From positions 5,001 through 69,000 of the forward strand of contig JAJJXM010000109.1 of assembly GCA_024516155.1 (NCBI GenBank): a stretch of 64,000 bases of DNA, read 5' to 3'. This DNA comes from Pyronema omphalodes. Taxonomy: Eukaryota > Ascomycota > Pezizomycetes > Pezizales > Pyronemataceae. Position numbers and translations under genes: made by a program. Shown piece by piece: positions 1-9,701 of the stretch. Below the pieces are notes generated by a model. The model had not been told where the DNA came from, searched no databases, and saw nothing but the letters and a program-made list of their open reading frames with translations. Position 1 is the stretch's first letter. The number at the start of each line of letters is the position of its first letter.

Positions 1-704
1 TGTGTGATGTCATCTGCCCCACCTGCGCGCACTTGCGCGCAGCCACACCCTGGTGTGTACGCAAACGCCGTCTTATCTTGCAGTTGGTAGTCATTGGCCT
101 AAGGTCGCGTCATATCAGTTCCATCCAACAGTTTCCCTGAGTGGTGTTCCTTGCTGCAGAACGTCGTCTCATGCTGACGCAATCTTGACCCCTGTCCCCA
201 GCTCCACTCCTGTTGGCTGACTAGACTCTGCCTTGTTCCTTGGCCGACTATCCGTCCAACTCAGACCTCGGATGATGCCATTCGCTTGCCTTGCATGCTC
301 CTGAGAATTGCCTTCTCTTGCAAGCCCTCTGGTAGCCGTGCTTGGTGGAACACGACCTCAAGTATAAGGAGGTGTCCTTTCCCCGTTGTCTTCTGTCTCC
401 ATCAGCGTCGTCTGTAGTTTTCTCATGGGTAAGTCGACACCCATGAGGTAAGTTGTTCCTCGTTCCCATCCATCTGTGATCCTCCCAAACTGACAGTGAA
501 TAACAGGTAGCGACGCCTCGGGCCGGGGTCCTCGTGAGGTCCTTTCGGAAAGTCACGAATCACGTGACGTGGCTAGCTGGAGCTCCTCAGGGGGTTCCGG
601 CCCGGGATACTAACCTTATTATTCATTCTCCTGTCGAGTTTGCCATGTTCTCATAATGTTATACATGTTACCTATTCTATACTCACACAATATAGGGTGT
701 GACA
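1..704 (-). repeat. 3' LTR of A1 (partial)
   Basis: On the minus strand the LTR begins TGTCACACCC at 704, right after the polypurine tract. It matches 7537-8240 base for base except 4 sites (two near 197-199, one near 277, one near 526). The rest of this LTR, about 650 bp including its R-U5 part, lies left of the window. Confidence 0.93.
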
Positions 705-717
705 CCACCTCCCCCCT
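705..717 (-). other. Polypurine tract of A1
   Basis: The minus strand reads AGGGGGGAGGTGG immediately before the LTR start TGTCAC. This is the expected primer position for plus-strand DNA synthesis. The same tract sits beside the A3 LTR at 26240-26252. Confidence 0.85.
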
Positions 718-875
718 GTTCAAGCTTCGTCCCGAAGCAAGTAGCTTATCATTCTGTGATCGCACCTCGCCGCAGCCAAGTGACTTAGTGATCATATATG
801 GATGTAGTCCTCCAGCCCCTACATCCTACTACCAACCCGACCTAATGAAAACCTCGTGGGGAAAAACATTAAGCC

Positions 876-3800
876 TTAATCCTTGAGTCGGTAGTCCCTC
901 GGAGAATCAGGGTACTTGAGATGAAACTCTCGTAACTTCTCCTGACCTCCTACTGAAAAGTTGTCGAAAGGTTCTGCCGTCCAGTCTTTCTTATTAGGCC
1001 AACCTAGCCATTTAACGAGGTATAAGATTCGATTTCCACATTTGTAACTGCTCATTATTTCGTCGATATCGTATTCCTCGCTTCCCTCAACATCATCTGC
1101 CTCCCGTAAAATTTCATTTGTGTCTGGTGGAGCCCGAGTTCCTGCTCTGAAGGGCTCAAGTAGAGAAGTATGGAAGACGTTGTGTATCTTCCATTTCCGT
1201 GGGAGTGTGAGTCGTACTGCTGTTGGGGAGATGACTTTTTCGACTTGGAAGGGACCATGTTGTTTATGGTCTAACTTCCTTGATGGGCGTCTGGTTCTTA
1301 TGTTGCGTCCATCTAACATAACCAAGTCTCCCACTTGGTATTTGGGTGCCTCCTGTCTTTTGTGGTCTGCATAGTGTTTCATCCTTTCTTGTGTTTTTTG
1401 AAGGGCTAACTTGGCTCCTTCGTGTATCGTATGCATCCAGTGGGCGTAGGCTTTGCTGGCTGGGTTGCGCACAGCAGTTGCCGAAGGGTTGCTCGTATTT
1501 GGGTAGAACCCATAGTTAGCGTAAAAGGGTGACAGTCCAGTTGCGCTCGTGACTGAGTTATTGTATGCGAACTCAGCCATGGGTAAGAGATCAGCCCAGT
1601 CGTCCATTTCGTGGTTAACAAAAGAGCGGAGGTAAGCTTCAATTGTTTGGTTCAGCCGTTCCGTTTGTCCATCTGTTTGTGGGTGGAAGGCTGTTGACAT
1701 TCTTGGTTTTATTCCTAACGTTCCAAGAAATGCTTTCCAGGTGGTGCTTGTGAACCTGGAGTCTCTGTCCGACACTATGTCCTTGGGTAAGCCGTGCAAC
1801 TTCCAAATTTCCTTTGCGAAAATCCTGACAAGGTCTGCAGTTGTCTTGCCATCTTTCTGTAGGGGAATGAAGTGCGCCATTTTAGTAAATCGATCAACTA
1901 TAACCCATTGTTGATCACACCCATTTGATTCTGGTAGGTCGGTGATGAAATCCATAGCAATAGACTGCCATGGGGCATATGTTAATTCCAAAGGTTGCAA
2001 CATCCCATACTTAAGGTGCCTAGCCGTCTTGTCCTTCTGACATTCCAAACAGCTTTGAATATATTCAATTATTTGTTCATCCATCTTCGGCCACCAAAAG
2101 TTTCTTCTTATTAATTCAATGGTCTTATCCTGACCAAAGTGTCCTGCAATTTTCGAGTTGTGCTCCGATTCCAGGACCATGTTGACTAAATCCTTTGGCA
2201 CCCATAACTTCTCTTTCCGATAGATTATGCCATCTTCTATCGTTAGTGGATCCTTTATTTTGTTTGCTGCTTTTTTATAATTTTCGTCCAGTTCTCCAGC
2301 TTCTTTAACTATCTTCAAAAATTCGCCAGACCATTTAACAGAAGGAATAGAATTGAGCCGTGCTGAAGAAACCATGAATGAAGTTCCTTCTCCTCCACTG
2401 CTGATTGCTGAAATCGATGCAAAATGTTCTTTGTGAAGGATAGTCGTAATCGGCTGATCCTCACCTCCCCCCTTTTCAGGGCGGAACTCCGGACGCCTTG
2501 ACAATGCATCTGGCTTCCCATTCTTACTTCCAGGTCTGTAAAAAATTTTAAAGTCAATACCAGCAAGTTCCTGAGCCCACCTTGCTTGGCGACGATTGAG
2601 TACTTTTGTTGTGGTGAAGTACTCCAAATTTTGATGGTCGCTGAATACCTGAACTGTGTGCATTGCTCCCTCCAAGTATCTTCTCCATATTTTAAACGAA
2701 TCCACAATAGCTAAAAGCTCTTTGTCATGGATTTCGTAGTTGATTTCTGCCGGAGTAAATTTCCTGGAGTGAAAAGCAATAGGGTGCAGCTTTCCGTCCT
2801 CTCCTTTCTGAGAAAGGACTGCGCCTAAGGCAAAGTCAGAAGCATCAGTTTCAACAATGCAAACCTTTTTAGGATCAAAATGACCCAATATTGGTGCCTT
2901 CGTAAACCTCTGCTTCAACTCATCAAATGCCAATTCCATGGCAACAGTCCATTCCCACTTCTTTGGATCGCCCTTGGTACTCTCAGTAAGAGGACGACAA
3001 ATTCTTGAAAAGTCCTTTATGAATCGGCGATAGAAGTTTGCAAATCCAAGAAAGCCTTGTGTCTCTTTCAAGGATCTAGGAGGTTCCCAAACCAGGACGG
3101 TTTCCACTTTATCCTTTGCCATCTCAATTCCCTTTTCGCTTATAATATACCCCAAAAATTCCACTTTGTTTGTCCCCCAAACACATTTTTCCGGAGATAT
3201 TACCAGCCCATTTTCTTCCAGTCTTTTTAAGACTTCCTTAACCAATTCATCATGTTCCTCCTCCGTTTCCGCGTAAATCAGAACATCATCAATATAAGCA
3301 ATCACTCCCTGATCCAACATGTCCCTAAAGATATGATTCATCATATCCTGGAATGTGGCCGGTGCATTGCTTAATCCAAAGGGCATAACCAAAAACTCAT
3401 AAAGCCCATACCTGCATCTGAAGGCTGTTTTCCATTCATCGCCTTCTTTGATCCTAATCAAATGATAACCGTTCTTCAAATCCATTTTCGTGAAGAACCT
3501 AGCTCCTCTTACTCTGTCTTGTAATTCAGACATAAGAGGGAGGGGGTAGCGATTTGCTATTGTTATTTTATTGATCCCCCTATAGTCAACACAAAGTCGT
3601 AGACCTCGCCCATGGGGTTTTGGCACAAAGAGAATGGGTGCTGCGGCAGGAGATTTTGATGGTCTAATCTTGCCTGTCCTTAGCATTTCTTTTAGCCATT
3701 CTCTGAGTGTCTCCAGTTCGACTTCATTAAGCGCATAGACTGGTCCCCAAGGAGGAGTCTCTCCTTCCTTTAAGTCTATGGCATGGTCGTAAGACTTGTG

Positions 3801-4574
3801 TTCTGGAAGCTTGTCTGCTGCTTCCTTGGTCATGATATTGATCCACTTACGGAATTTCTCAGGGACTTGTTGAAGTGCCTCTGACAATTCCTCTTTAGTG
3901 GCAATGGCTGATATCTGGCCTATAACTGAGGCCTCAGGGTGGTCGAGTACTCGTCTATCGACCTTAAGGGAGAATGTACTGGCCTGAGCCTTAGTACAAT
4001 GTTCGGTGCAACGTGGAGTTGTGAAGGAGATGTCATTGCTTTCTCCCCACATGTTGCAAGGTTGGTGTTTTGCCATCCACCAGTATGGTAAGATGACATC
4101 GCAGTCGCTGTCAAGAGGGGCGACTTCGAAGGCTTCGGCTGCAAAGTGTTGTTTGTGTTGCAGCATAAAAGGTACTGTAAAGAATTCTCCAGCTCCAGCA
4201 ACTACCTCATTATTGAAGTTGCGTATTTGGAGAGGCTGGTCTCTCTTCACAGTAGGAATTTTGTAAGTTTGGACAAAACCTTTGTCCAGTAAAGCTGAGG
4301 TGGAGCCTGTATCAAGTAGGACTCGCACCGTCCGAAATTTGTTCTTTGACCAATTCAACACCATGTTGATTATTGGCCTTTTTCCGTGATAAGGTGGAAC
4401 CAAGGCTTCCATTTTCGTTCCTTTGGAAGAGGTTCCTTTGTCGGTTCGTCGAAGTTTTGTCTTGGTCGAGTCCAAGCTGTCCAATATTTTCCTTTTTGTC
4501 CCACAGCAAATAATATTTTCTGCGTCAGATATACATTCTTCCTCCTCAGGTGACGCAACCCTAGAGGACCTTAA
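876..4574 (-). CDS. pol: Pol polyprotein of A1 (protease, RT, RNase H, integrase, chromodomain)
   Basis: Open frame of 1232 codons counted from the predicted -1 frameshift; no AUG is needed. Counting from the TTG codon at 4484 (1202 aa), the domains are as follows. Protease: LLDTGS, active-site DTG at 58-60. RT: VDYRGIN near 299 and YIDD at 397-400. RNase H: ETDASDF near 545. Integrase: zinc residues H775, H782, C812 and C815, and catalytic D845, D906 and E942 (D-35-E). GPF module near 1077 and chromodomain about 1136-1194. All key residues are present, so the protein should be functional. The chromodomain would direct insertion through histone-mark binding; that is family knowledge, not shown here. 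Pol is one frame back from gag and shares its last bases. Confidence 0.95.
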   Translation of the reverse strand, partial: LRSSRVASPEEEECISDAENIICCGTKRKILDSLDSTKTKLRRTDKGTSSKGTKMEALVPPYHGKRPIINMVLNWSKNKFRTVRVLLDTGSTSALLDKGFVQTYKIPTVKRDQPLQIRNFNNEVVAGAGEFFTVPFMLQHKQHFAAEAFEVAPLDSDCDVILPYWWMAKHQPCNMWGESNDISFTTPRCTEHCTKAQASTFSLKVDRRVLDHPEASVIGQISAIATKEELSEALQQVPEKFRKWINIMTKEAADKLPEHKSYDHAIDLKEGETPPWGPVYALNEVELETLREWLKEMLRTGKIRPSKSPAAAPILFVPKPHGRGLRLCVDYRGINKITIANRYPLPLMSELQDRVRGARFFTKMDLKNGYHLIRIKEGDEWKTAFRCRYGLYEFLVMPFGLSNAPATFQDMMNHIFRDMLDQGVIAYIDDVLIYAETEEEHDELVKEVLKRLEENGLVISPEKCVWGTNKVEFLGYIISEKGIEMAKDKVETVLVWEPPRSLKETQGFLGFANFYRRFIKDFSRICRPLTESTKGDPKKWEWTVAMELAFDELKQRFTKAPILGHFDPKKVCIVETDASDFALGAVLSQKGEDGKLHPIAFHSRKFTPAEINYEIHDKELLAIVDSFKIWRRYLEGAMHTVQVFSDHQNLEYFTTTKVLNRRQARWAQELAGIDFKIFYRPGSKNGKPDALSRRPEFRPEKGGGEDQPITTILHKEHFASISAISSGGEGTSFMVSSARLNSIPSVKWSGEFLKIVKEAGELDENYKKAANKIKDPLTIEDGIIYRKEKLWVPKDLVNMVLESEHNSKIAGHFGQDKTIELIRRNFWWPKMDEQIIEYIQSCLECQKDKTARHLKYGMLQPLELTYAPWQSIAMDFITDLPESNGCDQQWVIVDRFTKMAHFIPLQKDGKTTADLVRIFAKEIWKLHGLPKDIVSDRDSRFTSTTWKAFLGTLGIKPRMSTAFHPQTDGQTERLNQTIEAYLRSFVNHEMDDWADLLPMAEFAYNNSVTSATGLSPFYANYGFYPNTSNPSATAVRNPASKAYAHWMHTIHEGAKLALQKTQERMKHYADHKRQEAPKYQVGDLVMLDGRNIRTRRPSRKLDHKQHGPFQVEKVISPTAVRLTLPRKWKIHNVFHTSLLEPFRAGTRAPPDTNEILREADDVEGSEEYDIDEIMSSYKCGNRILYLVKWLGWPNKKDWTAEPFDNFSVGGQEKLREFHLKYPDSPRDYRLKD

Positions 4575-4580
4575 AAATCC
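4571..4580 (-). other. Probable -1 frameshift site at the gag stop of A1
   Basis: The gag frame ends GAT TTT TAA (stop at 4573-4571). The pol frame is open through this point and is -1 relative to gag. The heptamer G GAT TTT lets the P-site TTT slip back one base, after which TTA is read. It resembles the GGAUUUA type of retroviral site. The same sequence is kept at the end of the A3 gag (28202-28211). Confidence 0.6.
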
Positions 4581-6760
4581 GACTCCTCATCGTTTTGTTC
4601 GATCTCCCAAATCCTGGGCTGAGCGTCTTCCATCATTTCATCCTCGTCCTGCCGCACTGCTGCGGTCTTTGTCTTCTTATGTTCCTTGGGCTTCTCCTGC
4701 CCTTCCTTTTCATCATCATCATCATTACGCTTCCTTTTTCCTGCAGAAGCGACCTTGCCATCCCCAGAAAGCTCTGTTCCTCCCACTGTCTTCTTAGCGT
4801 AACAATCAAACATTTTGTGCCCAGATCGTCCGCATCTCCAACAGTCAGCCTTATCCTTTTTGTGTTTGTCGATTTCGCTCTGAGGAACATTTTGTAGAGC
4901 CTCCCTTCCTGAGGCAAAGATAGACTTTTTGTCCTTTTTCCCTGTAAAACCTTTTTTGTCCTTTTTATCCTTGAATTTATCCTTGTGCTGCACCTCCTTC
5001 GGGCGCACAGTCTCCTTTTGTTTTCCTTTGTCCTTGTGACGGTCCTCCCGTACTTCCAAAGACTTCTTTTTATGACCCTTTAATTCTTCATCCAAATTTT
5101 CAACAACGTGAGCAGCTTCCTTAACCGCATCAATCATTGCTTCATCGTCAGTTGGGATTCCCCCAAATCTTTGGTATACCATTTTCTTAATGGCCGGTGT
5201 CATGGCCTCCCAAATCACATTCCTATACATTGGCCCAATTGCCCCAACGCGCATATTGAGGTCCTCCAATTTCGTGATGTAATCATCAATGTCTCCCTCA
5301 TACTGGAGCTCTGTAATCCTTTTAACATCCTTCTGGGCCTCCCGCTTATCCTCAAATCTTGTTTCAATTGAACTTGAGAAAGCTACCCATGTATCCTTCA
5401 GTCCTTGCCTCTGGATAGATTTCCGCCTTTCCTGGTGCCAACTTAACGCCTTGTGCGTAAGTAAGCTTCCAACCCATTTAACCTGATCGTCCTCATCCGG
5501 AAAGGCCTTGGCGTATGTTGCGATGTAATCTTGAACAGACATCCACCAAGCCCTAAACAAATTTTTATCCTTTCCAGAAAAATATTGAGGAGCCTTCATT
5601 TCTGGCATCTTGGGTCTCCTCGGCCCGTTGACTCCAGATTGCTGCAATTTATTAACCAGTGATTCTAAGAATGCCTCTGTTGCATTCTTTGTTTCCGGGT
5701 TCTTTTGTTTTGCCTTTTCCTTGCGTTCTTGACGCTTTCTCTCCAAGGCTTTCCTGATGTATTCATCATCTGAATCTTCGTCGTCAGAAGGGTCAGATGG
5801 TGGTGGTGGAGGTGGTGGGAGTCCTCCTCCTGGTGGCTTGCTTCCTCTACCACCGTTTCTGCCGCCATTTTGAACAGATCCATCCACTGATGGTGGCAAC
5901 GGGACTTCGGGTGCTCTGCCAAGAGAGGGAGGTCTGGGAGTCATCTCCTCATGCATAGCCTCGGTTAGAGACTTAGCATCGAAATGCTCCTTCCTCTGGA
6001 TCTTTGACATAACAAGGTCAATAACCTTGTTTACCAGCTCTAATTTCTCTTCCTCCCTTTGTTCATAATAGTCCAGTAAGCGCTGCTGATGCATCTCTTC
6101 AGCCTTAGACAGAGCTGCGATTCGCCTATCCCTTTGCTCATCGTCCTGCTTCCTAATGGTGTCCTGTGTATTTTTCTCAACTGCCCATTCCTCAATTTCT
6201 TTATTAATTTCGAGTTGCCTCTGGGTGAAGGCCTCCAGGATAGCATTCGTTGTTTGAATGCCGTGATTGAGCCTTTCAGCAGCCGCTTGGTTGGCTGCTT
6301 CTTTAGCCTTTGTGTCTGTGGCAAAATTGCCAATTGTCCTCCAAACTTGGCCGGCAAAGTCGTTGCTGGCCTGAACGAGTCGCGTCACGGTTTGTAGGTT
6401 GATCTCCTGGTCCAGGTCCCCTTTCTTTGCCAAGGTATCATAGGCCTTTTGCATACCCTGGGCCATTTCCTGATACAACCCTTTCATCCGCTGTAACTCT
6501 TCATTCATAGCAGCCCCAGATCCGACTGCCTCAACCAACCTCTTGATATCCTCCTCATTGGCGTTCATTCTTTCCATCATTAGAATGACCCAGTCAGGGA
6601 CTTCTCCGAGATGGAGTGTAGTTCCATGGTGGACTCTAGGAGTTCCAACCGAAGTAACTTCCTCCCAAGAGCGAGGGCGGGTGATGCTAACGGTATCGCC
6701 CATTGGAGCATCAAGTCCATCGTCGTGACGGGAAGTGCCGGTGATTCTTCGAGCGGCCAT
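4571..6760 (-). CDS. gag: Gag polyprotein of A1
   Basis: 729-residue ORF with an ATG at 6760, the first in-frame start after the primer site. Gag packages the RNA in cytoplasmic virus-like particles. The N-terminal half is rich in Glu, Gln and Lys and looks like long coiled coil. A proline run followed by an acidic patch (around 5765-5830 in DNA) separates it from a capsid-like core (ALSWHQERR and DIDDYITKLEDLNMRVG region). The C-terminal part is very Lys-rich and has one zinc knuckle, CWRCGRSGHKMFDC (C-x2-C-x4-H-x4-C). Family gags are usually shorter; the long coiled-coil leader is a feature of family A and is also present in A3. No lesion is seen. Confidence 0.92.
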   Translation of the reverse strand: MAARRITGTSRHDDGLDAPMGDTVSITRPRSWEEVTSVGTPRVHHGTTLHLGEVPDWVILMMERMNANEEDIKRLVEAVGSGAAMNEELQRMKGLYQEMAQGMQKAYDTLAKKGDLDQEINLQTVTRLVQASNDFAGQVWRTIGNFATDTKAKEAANQAAAERLNHGIQTTNAILEAFTQRQLEINKEIEEWAVEKNTQDTIRKQDDEQRDRRIAALSKAEEMHQQRLLDYYEQREEEKLELVNKVIDLVMSKIQRKEHFDAKSLTEAMHEEMTPRPPSLGRAPEVPLPPSVDGSVQNGGRNGGRGSKPPGGGLPPPPPPPSDPSDDEDSDDEYIRKALERKRQERKEKAKQKNPETKNATEAFLESLVNKLQQSGVNGPRRPKMPEMKAPQYFSGKDKNLFRAWWMSVQDYIATYAKAFPDEDDQVKWVGSLLTHKALSWHQERRKSIQRQGLKDTWVAFSSSIETRFEDKREAQKDVKRITELQYEGDIDDYITKLEDLNMRVGAIGPMYRNVIWEAMTPAIKKMVYQRFGGIPTDDEAMIDAVKEAAHVVENLDEELKGHKKKSLEVREDRHKDKGKQKETVRPKEVQHKDKFKDKKDKKGFTGKKDKKSIFASGREALQNVPQSEIDKHKKDKADCWRCGRSGHKMFDCYAKKTVGGTELSGDGKVASAGKRKRNDDDDEKEGQEKPKEHKKTKTAAVRQDEDEMMEDAQPRIWEIEQNDEESDF

Positions 6761-6872
6761 TGTTGGTTGAATGTTTTTCTTTGTAGTTTTTGTAGGAGGA
6801 TCTTTTGGTGTCGTCTTGCCCTAGAAGAGGGTCTTCCGTATACGTGTCGAAAAGTAAACTTAGTAGCTTGAG

Positions 6873-6884
6873 CCTTAAGTTTAT
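6873..6884 (-). other. Self-primer binding site of A1
   Basis: Two bases after the LTR end, the minus strand reads ATAAACTTAAGG. Its exact 12-base complement CCTTAAGTTTAT lies in the LTR at 7024-7013, where the RNA would start. No TGG-type tRNA primer site is present. This is the arrangement of Tf1/sushi self-priming elements. Confidence 0.7.
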
Positions 6885-6886
6885 AG

Positions 6887-8240
6887 TGTGAACCTGGGTA
6901 TTGAGGCTTTCAATACAGAGGTTTGTCCGATCAGTTAACGCTTCGTTCGCAAGATAGATAACGAATAGATTTCCCAAGAGCTAGGAAGTTCGACTAATCG
7001 ATCACAGGCCGAATAAACTTAAGGGTCTCTCTCGAGGTAACTGGTGTAGATAGGTGTTGTCGTAACAAGAGATCAGGTTGCTGATGCTGGAGGAGAGGGT
7101 GGGAAGACTTAGGGTCTTTTATAGACTTTCGTCTACAAGTTCGCCCAGACTTCCCAAGGGAACCAACTTCCAAACTCAGCTTAGGAGATAAGACGTGAGT
7201 CAATTCTTTGACAAATCTGCCGATGGCTTGCATCATGCTGTGTGCGCGATTATATTAATTGCTCACTTGCATGATGCCCTTGTGTCAGATTAATCCTTGA
7301 CATTCCTCGCCGTGCTACCACACCTTCCAATCAGGTATTGGGGTCAAGCGCCTAGTGGAGGGTTACTCCACTTGAGCGCATAATGCAATGACTCCTCTGA
7401 TAATGACATGTGAGTCATATATCCTATGAGTCGTCTTGATCATAGATCTCCCTAGAGAATCTCGATTGCGAGTGAAGGAATCTGACATCATAAGGCAGAC
7501 TATGCCTTACCGGAGCGCACTGCCCCGTCACATTCCTGTGTGATGTCATCTGCCCCACCTGCGCGCACTTGCGCGCAGCCACACCCTGGTGTGTACGCAA
7601 ACGCCGTCTTATCTTGCAGTTGGTAGTCATTGGCCTAAGGTCGCGTCATATCAGTTCCATCCAACAGTTTCCCTGAGTGGTGTTCCTTGCTGCAGAACGT
7701 CGTCTCATGCTGACGCAATCTTGACCCCTGTCCTGAGCTCCACTCCTGTTGGCTGACTAGACTCTGCCTTGTTCCTTGGCCGACTATCCGTCCAACTCAG
7801 ACCTCGGATGATCCCATTCGCTTGCCTTGCATGCTCCTGAGAATTGCCTTCTCTTGCAAGCCCTCTGGTAGCCGTGCTTGGTGGAACACGACCTCAAGTA
7901 TAAGGAGGTGTCCTTTCCCCGTTGTCTTCTGTCTCCATCAGCGTCGTCTGTAGTTTTCTCATGGGTAAGTCGACACCCATGAGGTAAGTTGTTCCTCGTT
8001 CCCATCCATCTGTGATCCTCCCAAACTGACAGTGAATAACAGGTAGCGACGCCTCGGGCCGGGATCCTCGTGAGGTCCTTTCGGAAAGTCACGAATCACG
8101 TGACGTGGCTAGCTGGAGCTCCTCAGGGGGTTCCGGCCCGGGATACTAACCTTATTATTCATTCTCCTGTCGAGTTTGCCATGTTCTCATAATGTTATAC
8201 ATGTTACCTATTCTATACTCACACAATATAGGGTGTGACA
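6887..8240 (-). repeat. 5' LTR of A1 (1354 bp)
   Basis: On the minus strand it runs from TGTCACACCC (8240) to GGTTCACA (6887), with TG...CA ends. The inner edge is supported three ways: the primer site follows two bases later, the A3 3' LTR stops at the same point (24881) where sequence changes to unrelated flank, and the length agrees (1354 and 1359 bp). R is inferred to start near 7024. The LTR contains inverted-repeat rich segments but no credible ORF of its own. Confidence 0.85.
7116..7123 (-). promoter_or_regulatory. TATA box in the A1 LTR
   Basis: The minus strand reads TATAAAAG. It is about 95 nt upstream of the self-complementary segment taken as the RNA start. That is long for a TATA-start distance, so either the element or the start site is uncertain. 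Confidence 0.5.
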
Positions 8241-8466
8241 GCATTGGTTTTTTATCTAATAAATACAGCCCTTCCAGAGATCGGGGTTTTTAGCATGTAT
8301 TAGCTCTAGAATTACCACGGTTATCCAAGTAGTAAGGTACTATCAAATAAACGATAACTGATTTAATGAGCCATTCGCAGTTTCACTGTATAGATTGCTT
8401 ATACTTAGACATGCATGGCTTAATCTTTGAGACAAGCATATGACTACTGGCAGGATCAACCAGGTA
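8241..8466 (-). rRNA. 18S rRNA gene, 5' 226 nt
   Basis: The minus strand begins TACCTGGTTGATCCTGCCAG at 8466, the universal 5' end of eukaryotic 18S rRNA. It continues through the conserved start (CATATGCTTGTCTCAAAGAT; TCATTAAATCAGTTATCG) to AAAAAACCAATGC. There A1 begins, so the rest of the gene is either beyond A1 to the left of the window or lost. I see no substitutions in the universally conserved blocks. It could be a disrupted member of the rDNA array or a dispersed fragment; the window cannot decide. Confidence 0.95.
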
Positions 8467-8815
8467 ACTATCCTATAGCAACCAAACCTTTTGAAGGAGT
8501 TTGGAGCCATGTTCTTCGGCAACTCCACATTAAATGAGGAATTACCAAAGAGGAAGTTTTACTGGATGCTTCGGTGTGCACCAAAATGATGCGCGCCGAA
8601 GTGCGATACACTTACCAGCGCCCTGTAGAGGGAACTGGAAAGAATCTCGCATCCGTTTGCCTCGTCTGAATTCTTTCAACTGTGGTCCGCACCGGATCAA
8701 GCTACTTCACGCAGTGAGCGATCGAGTTGGCCGTTGCATATACAGTTAAAAAGGAGATTACTGATTGCAATTCACGTCATAATGAAACGGTTAATTGCTA
8801 CGGCGGATCCCCAGT
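8467..8815 (-). other. Probable rDNA 5' external transcribed spacer
   Basis: This 349-bp stretch lies upstream of the 18S start and ends where B1 gag homology begins. It has no retroelement similarity that I can see. Near 8490-8520 the minus strand has a GC-rich stem (TGGAGTTGCC ... GGCTCCA), as expected of spacer RNA. The assignment rests on position only. Confidence 0.45.
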
Positions 8816-9701
8816 GGTCTGGATCGGACGATCAACACAAGCTACGCTTTACTTACGGATACCTCAAAGGCAACACCCAGAATCAAATCCAACCTTACGT
8901 CCTTACAGATAAGATTAAACTTGAGGACGTTGAGCCTCTCATTACAATTCTGGAAGCTGCCTTTGGAGATCCTGATCAAGTTGGAACTGCGTCTGCAGAA
9001 TTGGATAAACTTCAACAGGGCAACCGTGAGTTTAGCCAATATTACGCAGAGTTCCAGCGATTGATGGCTATCTTGAATTACGATGAGAATGCTATAAAGG
9101 CTGCCCCGAAGCGTGGACTCTCTCGAGACCTTCAGACCAGCCTTGTTTACCAAGCCAAAGAACCCCAGAACTTCACCGAACTGTGGATCTTTGCATGAAC
9201 CCAGATTATAGAATTCAAGCTCATTCAAACACCACAAAACGGCACGTTCCCCTGGTTCCGAGTCGTACCAGCTCTACCGCGTCTTGCCCGGTGACCCACC
9301 CAACGAATACCAATGGTGGTAATTACGGATCAGCTCCCATAGACCTATCAGATTCTTCAAAAGCTCAAAACCAACGCCGTCGAGATGAACCAATGGCTAA
9401 GGAAGTTTGTCTTTACTGTGGATCAGCTGATCATTCCAGAAACGAATGTCCAACGCTGGCAGCACACAACTCTCGCAAAATCCGTCTCGCCGCCGCCGAG
9501 GTCTTGGATATACTAACAAACCTCGACGCCGATCAGGGTAAAGAGTGGTCCATCAACATCCCGTTGGCTCTGTTGTTGGACCAGCCCCTGCCTCGTCTTT
9601 CGTTTCATCTCCGGAAATCGTTTATGTATCCGCTAGTTCTTTGTCATGTAAACAAGCAAACGAATTGGATGGGAATGATTCCACGGTGCCGTGTGCACTA
9701 A
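8816..9701 (+). pseudogene. gag: gag of B1 (5' truncated, frameshifted)
   Basis: Gag fragment with the retrotransposon capsid signature (DKLQQGNREFSQYYAEFQRL) and a zinc knuckle CLYCGSADHSRNEC (C-x2-C-x4-H-x4-C). Homology to the B2 gag starts at about 8816 (SDDQHKLR, then YGYLKG), so roughly the first third is missing. A 1-bp deletion near 9181 shifts the frame between NFTE and the continuing DLCMNPDYRI. B2 has the uninterrupted NFTKCVDVCMKLDYR here. The ATG at 8758 lies in the non-homologous flank and is not a natural start. Confidence 0.85.

Larger units (their letters stand above)
1..8240 (-). mobile_element. Ty3/gypsy chromovirus A1, full-length, left LTR cut by window edge
   Basis: LTR retrotransposon read on the minus strand: 5' LTR 6887-8240, self-primer site, gag, pol in the -1 frame, polypurine tract, then the 3' LTR running off the left edge of the window. 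Both reading frames are open. The 704 bp of LTR that can be compared between the two ends (1-704 and 7537-8240) align without indels and show 4 mismatches by eye, so the insertion is young. The right end abuts 18S rRNA sequence. A target duplication would begin with the bases at 8241-8245 (gcatt), but the left flank is outside the window. Integrase carries a chromodomain, placing it in the chromoviruses. Confidence 0.93.

Noticed and set aside
248..556. 102-residue ORF on the minus strand, repeated at 7784-8092 and in part at 25795-26091
   Set aside because: It lies inside family-A LTRs and recurs only because the LTR recurs; no domain, and it is disrupted in the A3 copy.
656..886. 76-residue plus-strand ORF, repeated at 26191-26421
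   Set aside because: Spans LTR end, polypurine tract and pol 3' end antisense to the element; conserved because the DNA is conserved.
6994..7240. tRNA-type primer site or tRNA genes
   Set aside because: No TGG-type primer site follows any LTR, and I found no cloverleaf-like tRNA sequence in the window.
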